Under the pieces are notes generated by a model that did no database searches, was not told where the DNA came from, and worked only from the letters and a program-made list of their open reading frames with translations. A DNA stretch of 64,000 nt, taken from contig NC_081544.1 of NCBI RefSeq assembly GCF_901000735.1, forward strand, positions 28,080,095 to 28,144,094, given 5' to 3'. Numbering within the stretch: the first letter of the stretch is position 1; each line of letters begins with the position of its first letter. Origin of the DNA: Corylus avellana. Lineage: Eukaryota > Streptophyta > Magnoliopsida > Fagales > Betulaceae. Shown here piece by piece: positions 55,997 to 64,000 of the stretch. The translations under genes were made by a program, and so were the position numbers.

Positions 55997-56385
55997 ATTA
56001 TTAAATCACTAATTGTTCTAAATATGGTTCATTTAATCAGAATCGTGTGAAGCGATACCATGTGAAATATTTGTTCACTTTTGGTCATTTTCTTTTTAGT
56101 CCTTCTCGGGTGTGTTGTACAAGATACTCTACATAGTGTTAGTTCATTAGTGAATCTGGACGGAAAAGAAGTTAAATGCATTCCTATAACGGTGCCGTGG
56201 TGACGCTTAACAGACTGGTTTTACATGTTACGGTTTTCTTCTCCGCCATTAAGGATCTCTTCTAAAGCTATAGCTGTGGCTGGATACTGTTAAAATTTGG
56301 ATTTTCTTTATAATTTTTATATTTTAAAATTTGTAATTTTCTATTTTTATAAACGATACGGCTGGTTTTTACTTGTTCTTTGCTC

Positions 56386-56420
<35 letters not shown>

Positions 56421-57805
56421 GAGACAGGTTTTACTTTCTTAACCGTGAAGGCCACCTCCCAAGAACAATCAAGTTATAAGAGTTTTATATTTTTGATCTT
56501 TTATCAATGAAATCTGACAAAATTCTCATTAAAAAAAATAATGACCGTCAAGTTGCTAGCATTGGTAAAAAAAAAAAAAAAAACATTATACATTACTATC
56601 ATATCATAAACAATCAACAAAAGTTTTATAATCTAGTAACAGCTTGTTTTAACTTAAAAAAGTTTTTGATTTAAAACGTTTCTAGCTGTTTTTTTTTTTT
56701 TTTTTTTTAAATGTTTGATTTGCATCCCTGAAAAGATTTTTCAAGATTTTGTTTGGTTTTCATTAAAAATGTGAAATCATTAAATCCAAAATTTCATACA
56801 CAAACTTTAACTGAGATGGACCGGGAGGAAAGTATGCGCCTTTGTATCGAGAGAATAAATACTTTGATATTTCTGTTATCTAAATTATTAGTAATTTAGA
56901 CAATAAATATAAAAATATGCATAAAATCACATGCTTAAACAATTTCACACAGCAATTTGTAGAAATATATTGGAAAATTTCGTGAGGAGCTAAAAAAAAA
57001 ACAACACAAAAGAATGAAAAGGATAACAATCTGTACATGACAAGAAAACAAGGAAACAGCTTGCTAGGTCATAAAATTTGACACGTATGTTGTGTTGGAT
57101 AATAATAATAATCATAATTAATATAGAATAACAACTAGGGCTCAATTTGTTTCAAGGGAAAACGTTTCCATAAAATATTTTTTTAATGTATGGTTGGCTT
57201 GAAAAATTTGGTCAATCATAAAACATCTACGTCATCTCAACTTTTGCCAAAAAAGAAGAAGCTGGTTTACGCATTCCTCCTGTCCTATCTTTCCACTACT
57301 ATTTAATTGTTGACCATTCACTTAAAAATAGAGACGTGTTAGAAAAAGTATGATAGCAATTGATATCTTAACATGAAAAAAGTGTTTTTTTATTTTTTAT
57401 TTTTTACGTACACAAGGTTGAGGAGCAAATAATAATAATAATTGCAGGAGGGCATAAAGAATTTCAGGAATTTCCAATTGTAAGGGATCATAATATTTTA
57501 ATTATGAAAGATTGACCCAGCATATAAGTATCATATAACAAATATATATTTTTTTATTGGTTCATTTAGGAAAAAAAAAAAGAATTGAGAACAATAAAAA
57601 ATCAAAAGTCACTTAAAATGAAAAAAAAAGAAATATAAAAAAGAGAAATGGTTATGATTTTAGGATATTTGTGGCTACTATTATATACCTCGAAAACAAA
57701 ACATAATATTCATGAACTCTTGATATTGTCCTATGACACAACAACTTTTATGTCTGTCTTATTCACACAACCACTTTTAATACGTAGCAAGAATATAATA
57801 GAAGA
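55997..57805. other. AT-rich intergenic region
   Basis: No gene is seen. It includes an (AT)n tract at about 56389-56415, poly-A/T runs at about 56568 and 56690, and a fragment near 57135-57235 related to the repeat at 62318. Confidence 0.5.
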
Positions 57806-57986
57806 GAAGAGAAGTGCTATACTTTTTTTTTTTTTTTTTTTTTAAGTTAGTTTTGAAATAATGTGTTATTATCTCATTAAATTTATTATTTTGAATAATG
57901 TGTCACTAACTCATAAAATTGTGATACATAATTTCAAAATCAACTTTTGAGAAAGAAAAAAAAATTGAAATGTATAGCATTTGTCA
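57806..57986. mobile_element. MITE with gagaagtgctata ends
   Basis: It starts gagaagtgctatac and ends gtatagcatttgtc, with interior arms (gttttgaaataatgtgtta and taattt caaaat-type text) that also pair. The terminal sequence resembles the elements at 23290 and 46392, suggesting one family. Confidence 0.65.
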
Positions 57987-58130
57987 TAAGAGAATGGTTA
58001 ATATTATTAAGAAAATTCTTAGAGAACTTTTAATTATGCCTTATTTATAATCACTATAAATTTATAATGAATCATGAAAAAACAAATGGAAACCCATCTT
58101 TCCACAAACAAGAAGATAAAAAAGGTTCAA

Positions 58131-58224
58131 AGGGGTTGCTTAATCGGCTGTGAACCACGCCTCATGAAGTGAAGGTCATTAGTTTGAATTCTCCTCTTCC
58201 TTATTTTATTTGTGAGGACATGTT
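58131..58224 (+). repeat. tRNA-derived SINE
   Basis: It contains gcttaatcggctgtgaacc, cctcatgaagtgaaggtcat and agtttgaattctcctcttcc, then tgtgaggacatgtt and an A-rich tail. This is the same family as 15060, 21860 and 63804. Confidence 0.8.
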
Positions 58225-58789
58225 AAAAAAATTAAAAAAAATAATAATAATAATTGAAAAATGAAAACATTAAAAAGAAGAATAAAAGGACTCGCCGAAA
58301 CGACAAAAAAAAAAAATACAAAGAAGTATAGCATAAGTTTTTGAGTACAAACAAATTGCGTGTACACGTGGACGTGCTGCACCCCAAACCTTGATTCGGT
58401 CCACCTCATTGACTCCACATCCTCCTTTTTTAGCAAGTTGCCAAGCGCCAACTCTCGCAATTCTTCTGAACACAAAGGACCAAATAGCAAAAATACGATA
58501 TACGTGTGTTTTCAGTTTTATACCCGATAAGAATCAGCCCTTATTGGTAGAAAAATCAATTCCTCATTCGAAGACCGATTTTTATTATTACGTTATATGG
58601 CAGTTATGAGTTTACTGAATAATTCAGAATAATATAACGAACGTCAGATGCACTTGAGCTATTTATTAAAATACGAAGGACTAAAAAATAAAATTGAAAA
58701 CCAGAAGCCCATGGCCCCATTGCACACCTATGCGTCAGTCTATCTCTCTAACTAAACGTCGTGATATTTGATCTTTGAATTTACCTGCA
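58225..58789. other. Promoter-side spacer of the glutathione reductase gene
   Basis: No gene is seen. The small open frames at 58206-58609 lack family similarity. The upstream promoter of the reductase presumably lies here. Confidence 0.45.
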
Positions 58790-59601
58790 GTGTTTAGAAG
58801 CTCAAACTTTACATCCTCATCCTCCGTTCAAACCCTTCTCTCCTCTCTCTCTGATCTGATAGCAATTTCTTTTATATTATTTGTGCGAGCCTCTTTCCTT
58901 ATCATAAATATATATGTATATATATATTAGATAGACACTTTGTTTGTCTAAAACCCTAAGAGCTGCTACTATTGCTTTGCCAACTCCAACTTCAAGTGCA
59001 GGTAAATTCTGGAGTCTACATGCTTTTCTTTCGCTCGGTTGAGCTGCTTTTCGTTTTCGTTTTGGGGAAGCAGAAGAGAGTTTTATGTGGCGGAGTTGCC
59101 ATTTTCTATGTGATTTGATTTTCTTGCAACCAAACAGAGTAAATTTGATCATGCATGAAGTTTAGTTGTTTAATTCAGTTTGCACTGGAATGCTGGTTTC
59201 ATTATTTGTTTTAATTTATGCAGATTATCTGCTCTTTCTCTATCTGTCCTTTTTTTTTTTTTTGGTTATTTTCTTCTGGAAATGATCCGGTTCGTTGGTA
59301 GGAAAAAATGGAGGAATTGAAGTTTTTTTTTTTTTAATCTTTCACTTTTCTGATTACTTTGATCCTGGAAAGAAAAACTAAATTTAATTTCGCTAAACTG
59401 ATTTTTTTGCTTTAGTTAAGGTGCTTTCTGATTTTTGTGCACCAAAGCGACAAAATGCGTCAGATTCAAAGTCTCTTATGTTTTTCCCCTCTATTGAATT
59501 TCCCGGCAGCCAAACAGAGTGTTATTGCTTTTTTCTTTTATGTGCTAAATAAACGTTGGTTTTGTGATCGCTGTAGATTCAGTTAGGCTTGTTACATAAG
59601 G
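58790..59601 (+). other. Spliced 5' leader of the glutathione reductase gene
   Basis: A CT-rich stretch (58840-58857) and the phrase aaaccctaagagctgct precede a donor at AAGTGCAG|GTAAAT (intron from 59002). An acceptor GCTGTAG at 59576 leaves a 25-nt second leader exon before the ATG at 59602. Leader introns of this kind are common in plant housekeeping genes. The exact transcription start is not visible. Confidence 0.6.
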
Positions 59602-62275
59602 ATGGCGAGAAAGATGCTTATTGATGGGGAGCTGAGCCAGCCTAATGGGGAGGAAGGCCATTATGATTTTGACTTGTTTGTCATTGGAGCTGGAAGCGGC
59701 GGTGTTCGTGCTTCAAGATTTTCTGCTAATTATGGAGCCAAGGTATAGCCCCAGGATGTTGAACTAGGGGTGATGGGCTTTTGATAATTTTTACTAATTT
59801 ATCTTATTATTATAAAGTTTTACTGAAAGCGTTTTGTTTGTTGATTTTACAGAATGATTTGATAAATGGTCAGGGATAGATTCAAATGTTTGTTGTTACA
59901 TTAGTTGCTTGGTTTATTTTATGAGGTCTCAAAGAGCCAGTGCTAATTTGGTTTTTCAAAGATTATTGATAGACTTGTTTGTCTTTTGATGCTTACTTAG
60001 GTGTTACTAATGTATCTGATTATTTTGAATTCCTGTGGAATAGACTTTTAGCTGGATCTGAATTTTTGCTTGCTTTCCCCCTGATTGTCACATTTATCCC
60101 CTTTTCTGATGTGGGCGTTTGATCACTAAATGAAGACTAATTACTGTTGCTAATCCTGTTGCAAGGTTGGAATTTGTGAGCTTCCATTTGATCCAGTCAG
60201 CTCAGAAGTTCTTGGAGGAGTTGGTGGAACGTGAGTTAATAGAAAGTCTTAATTTGGTGTTCTTTTCATTGGTTACTCTGGCCATTTTTCCAGCTTGACT
60301 TGTCATAACCTACACATTGCAGTTCCTGAGTTTTATTTTTCGTATTTTAGTTGTGATATTGGCCTTGCTTAAACTGCTTTGTCTTTAAATTTATAGTATA
60401 TTTTATTTAACTCTATTGTTCAAATTTTGTCTGGAATGGCTGAGCTATTAAAACATGGCATGGTACATGACATTGGAATATAGCATCGGTTGGATTTTGG
60501 GGTAGCAACTTATCTGCTGCTCCCATGGGAAACATCATAAGATTCATAACGAACTTTTCATTGATTCTAGGTAATGTAGTAAGAGGGATGCTGGGTTAGT
60601 GAGATGTTAGCACCTTTGTGGTGAGATGTTGGATTAGTGAGATGCTGGACTTAGCTTTTATTTTCTCCATGAAGTAGGTTAAAAAGATTGAGGAGGAGGG
60701 CTTGCATAAAATCTTACTCTAATTTTTAATTTACTAGCATCATCATCGATAAGATGTTGCTGCCCACCTGATGTTGGAAAAATTTTTGTTTGGTCCCTCA
60801 GCCTTTACTGTATGCTGAGAGGTTTACCAGGTCATGAGATGATGTTTCTTGGTTATTTGTATGGCCAACATATTGCAAGTATTAGCGGCTGCATGTGCTT
60901 TTTATTTCCATATTTCTAAATAATACAAACCAATATTTTATTCGAAAGGCTGAGCTGTTTATTGATCTTCTTCCTTGTACTAGTGATTGATTTGAGTTGA
61001 GCTAAATGAGAAACCACTTTTCTACACTGAATCTGTTTGATGGTGGAGTGGTTGATTTGGGTGTTCATTTTGATTGCAAAGGTGGTACTTATATTTTGGG
61101 AAAAACAATTAGAGTATTATATGGAAGAAGTTGCAGATATCTTACCAAAAGGCTTGATGTTTTGCAGTTGAGAATCCTGAGTGTCAATTCTTGATTCATA
61201 TTGTTCAAATGACTTACGAATCATTGGTTTTTTGATAAGGAATAATTTGTTCTCAAATAATTTATGTTGAGAAAACCCTTGATAGACTACATAGTTTCTG
61301 CTGCATTTTTTTTAGCACATCAACATAAATACAGTGAAGCTTGAATAATTTTGCTAGAAATGAATGATTAGACCTGTTGCTGAAAGTCACACTTACTGCT
61401 TCTGGTTATGAGGTAGCATATAAATATAAAAATAGTTATTCTGGACTTTCTTCTTTCCTTTTTGTATTAGATTAGCAGGGATTCTTTCTAAAAATGGCAC
61501 TTCTGAGCAAAAATGCTTATGAACATGATGCCTCTCATCTTTTGGTTTTCTAGGTGTGTCCTTCGCGGTTGTGTTCCCAAGAAGATTTTGGTGTATGGAG
61601 CATCTTTTCGAGGTGAACTTGAGGTGAGAATATGATCTTGCATAAATAGTATGGGATATATTTCAAGAATGTAGTAGTAAAGACTGTTGAAATCATGTGT
61701 TCTTTGGTTCATTATTCCCTTTCAAGTGGCAAAACTTAGAAGAAGCAAAGGTTTTGTGAAATTTTTTCTTCTTTGAGAGTCTTCTTTGCCATCATCTTAC
61801 TGCATCTAGACCATTGACTTATCACTTTTGCCGTCGACATGGCTCAGGTTCAACCTTTTCTAGAAATTCGTTTTAGTATCACTAGTCATTATAAAACATG
61901 CAAACATTCTACCACCGGAATCGGTTTTTGAATTATCTGAGTCTCCTATGGTGATTTGTAATGGAAAATTCAATTGTTATTGGACTCATGGAGAAATAGA
62001 ACAACTTGAGGCTTTTCTAAAGTACGGTATGTTTGGCACATTATTGTTTCTTGTGTTTTAGTACTTTAAAAAAAAATATATATTGTCCCCATGTTTAGCG
62101 TTACTTACTGAGTTTTTCTGTTTTAGTAAATTGTTATTCACAATTTTATTTAGTTTATATTTCAACTTTAAATGGTTTGATTAATGTAATGTTTTGTTTG
62201 TAGGACGCCAAGAATTATGGGTGGGAACTGAATGAGAAAATTGACTTCAACTGGAAGAAACTTTTGCATAAGAAG
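59602..62275 (+). CDS. GR1: Glutathione reductase, cytosolic type (5' part, truncated by gap)
   Basis: Four coding exons, 59602-59742, 60166-60230, 61554-61623 and 62204-62275, give the first 116 residues of a protein normally about 495 long. The enzyme uses NADPH to reduce glutathione disulfide in the ascorbate-glutathione cycle. The start [10 protein letters not shown] without a transit peptide matches the cytosolic/peroxisomal isoform, not the plastid/mitochondrial one. The FAD-binding motif is GAGSGG (residues 29-34) in [19 protein letters not shown]. The redox-active disulfide is Cys70/Cys75 in [19 protein letters not shown]. Exon 4 encodes [20 protein letters not shown]. All introns are GT-AG. 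No later exon lies before the N gap at 62914, and the sequence after the gap is unrelated, so the NADPH-binding and dimerisation domains are missing from this window. Confidence 0.95.
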
Positions 62276-62317
62276 GTATTTTTACTTTTTATCTTGTGAT
62301 ATGATGTCATTCACATT

Positions 62318-62790
62318 TAAGGTTCTATTTGTTTCGACATAAAATGAGTTTTGAAAACTGTTTTTTATATTTTCCGGTGGTCGGTGTGATGAAAATAATA
62401 GTCAACGCAAAATATTTTTCGTTTGATCAAAAATTCTTTTTTAATTTTCAAAAAATGGTTTTATTTTTGAAAACCGTAAATCATTTTTCGAGTTTAAGCA
62501 TCTCATTCTCAAATCGATAAACCTAGCCAAGACTCCGTCGGGACACATCCGGGACCTGCCTGAGACTTGTCTGGAACCCGCTCGGGATTTGGTTAGGATA
62601 CTGCCGGGACTCCACCTGGACTCGGTTAGGACACCGTCAGGACTCGGTCAGCACCCACCGAGACCCGGTCATAACCCACCGGGACCCGGTCGGAACTCCA
62701 CTTGGACCTGGCCAAGTCACCGCCGGTACCTGGTTGAGACATTTTTGGATATGAATCCAAAATCATTTTTGGATATGAATCCATGGTTAT
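62318..62790. repeat. Transposon-like insertion with GC-rich degenerate minisatellite
   Basis: The stretch begins ggttctatttgtttcgacat and contains tttgatcaaaaattctttt (also near 47450). From about 62525 to 62745 it consists of degenerate units of about 20 bp around gggacccggtc/gggactccacc, far richer in GC than the surroundings. A short direct repeat, ttttggatatgaatcca, follows at 62744 and 62767. It sits in the intron after glutathione reductase exon 4. The 150-codon open frame here is translated repeat. Confidence 0.7.
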
Positions 62791-62913
62791 TTAAGTTGTT
62801 TCTCATGTTACCTTTAGAGACAAGGTTGAGAGAAAAACCTAATGAAACTAATTGTAACTGCATCTGTCAAAAAAGTAGTTACAATGAGCAAAGGTGGTTA
62901 CCAGAGCGTGAAA

Positions 62914-63013
62914 NNNNNNNNNNNNNNNNNNNNNNNNNNNNNNNNNNNNNNNNNNNNNNNNNNNNNNNNNNNNNNNNNNNNNNNNNNNNNNNNNNNNNNN
63001 NNNNNNNNNNNNN
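62914..63013. other. 100-N scaffold gap
   Basis: There are exactly 100 undetermined bases, the usual placeholder for a gap of unknown size. The left side is a glutathione reductase intron; the right side is inverted NLR-unit flank. Confidence 0.98.
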
Positions 63014-64000
63014 GGTTGGAGTTGTACATGGTTTCTTCTAGGAGAAGTGTTGCATTTCTCTTCTATTTCAATTCTTTATATATAAGAGAAATACGGCATG
63101 TTGGGAATTGGGCTAACAAGCCCATCCAAAGGCCAAAATTAGCCAATTAACCCGGTTCATCATACGTACGTAGCAGGGAATCAGCTCCCCCATACACTAC
63201 ACAGATCAATTGCTGCTTCTGCAGCTTCTGCTTGTAAATCACTAGTAAAAATTTGGGTTATAAACCGTGTTGAAGTCAAGATATTCCCGCGGGACTCATA
63301 AATTGTTACTAAATAATATCAAATTAATAATAACTTAATCAACCTTGAATTTCAATAAAATATAAAATCATATATTTATTTTCTAAAATGACAACCTAAT
63401 CTGAAGTTTCTCAATATCATGAGGATTTTCCCAACGATATCCCACTTGGACCGGGGGACTGTTTCTCAATCTCTGAAGTTTCACAACAGTTGGTTTTATT
63501 TTTTATTTTTTATTTTTTTTTATTATTATTTTTTTAAATCTTTTCCGTTTCGACACGCAAGGAGAGTCACTTGTAAGACAAGTGGTTCTTGACACAACAT
63601 TATTTTATGGAAGCTGCTGGACGTAGTCAGAATTTTCTCAACCTTTTAATACGTTACAAACATTTGACCATTTAATAATCTGCCGGTGGAGCCGTCAAAA
63701 TAAATAAATCAAAAAGCTCATAGGCTTAGCGCGCAGGCATATGAAATCACCACTTATGCATACATTTTCCTTCTAACAATTAACTCAATTTTTGTCTCTA
63801 AAATGTAGTTCAATCGGCTGTGGACTACACCTCATGAAGCGAAGGTCACTAGTTCGAATTTTTGGCTGTAGATCATGCCTCATGAAGCGGAAGTCACTAG
63901 TTCGAATCCCCCTTCTCCCTTCCCTTGTGTGGACATGTAAAAAAAAAAAAAATTAACTCAATTTTTGGCTACTAAACAGATATGTAAAAGAGTGCAAGGC
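63014..64000 (-). repeat. Inverted third copy of the NLR-unit flank
   Basis: Read in reverse, this matches about 45015-45797 of unit 1 and the equivalent part of unit 2. Landmarks are ggttggagttgtacatggtt, tattcccgcgggactcataa, ttctcaatatcatgaggatt, acacgcaaggagagtcactt and gtaaaagagtgcaaggc. It lacks the unit-2 LINE. A SINE-bearing insertion (about 63774-63969) interrupts it. The copy runs off the window edge, so an NLR in the opposite orientation may lie beyond. Confidence 0.93.
63796..63951 (+). mobile_element. tRNA-derived SINE with internal head duplication
   Basis: It has gtagttcaatcggctgtgg, ctcatgaagcgaaggtcact and agttcgaat, then a second ggctgtagatcatgcctcat, gaagcggaagtcactagttc and gaatcccccttctcccttcc, then tgtgtggacatgt and poly-A. 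It is flanked by the near-identical 16-mer attaactcaatttttg on both sides (about 63779 and 63952). The duplicated tRNA-like head is unusual among the copies here. Confidence 0.8.

Noticed and set aside
62589..63150. Open frames of 150 and 102 codons spanning the N gap
   Set aside because: They run through undetermined bases and consist of minisatellite and flank translation.
63804..63935. tRNA genes
   Set aside because: Box A/B-like motifs are present, but there is no cloverleaf with a recognisable acceptor stem, the head is duplicated and a poly-A tail follows, so this is a SINE.

Overview
This is nuclear DNA from a plant, very probably a woody eudicot. The evidence is split genes with GT-AG introns, long AT-rich spacers packed with MITEs, tRNA-derived SINEs, LINE tails and a solo LTR, and plant-type genes: an F-box/PP2-B lectin, a cytosolic glutathione reductase and a coiled-coil NLR pair. 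I cannot name the species. The GGCCACCCC-type dispersed repeats recall Fagales-like trees, but that is only an impression.

Layout, left to right. An assembly gap and an AT microsatellite open the window. 1817-3792 (-) is a three-exon F-box/PP2-B gene. 4990-5711 holds a fold-back pair of MITEs. 5920-9722 (+) is a five-exon gene for a plant-conserved protein of unknown function, with an E2F-like site upstream. 12975-13861 (+) is a two-exon gene for a 95-residue single-span membrane protein. 13.9-25.8 kb has no recognisable host gene; it holds SINEs, three tandem or dispersed duplications, two LINE 3' ends, a solo LTR with a perfect 5-bp target duplication, and several palindromic MITEs. 25833-36698 (+) is an 18-exon gene for a GH116 non-lysosomal glucosylceramidase (GBA2 type, 973 aa), with one non-canonical GC-AG intron.

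38.1-55.2 kb is a segmental tandem duplication. Each unit carries an intronless RPM1-like CC-NB-LRR gene on the minus strand (953 and 931 aa) plus several kilobases of shared flank. The units differ by a MITE present only in unit 1, a LINE present only in unit 2, a block of about 1.65 kb missing from unit 2, and a 7-nt indel that shifts the C-terminal frame of the second NLR.

58.8-62.3 kb (+) carries the first four coding exons of cytosolic glutathione reductase. The gene is then cut by a 100-N gap. The sequence after the gap is not the rest of the gene but an inverted third copy of the NLR-unit flank, interrupted by a SINE. This points either to a further inverted NLR unit inside or next to the reductase gene, or to a scaffold mis-join.

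The genes are independent plant transcription units and do not form an operon or pathway. I found no CRISPR array, rRNA, functional tRNA gene or clearly new molecular system. The most informative part is the NLR duplication, with its transposon-marked history.
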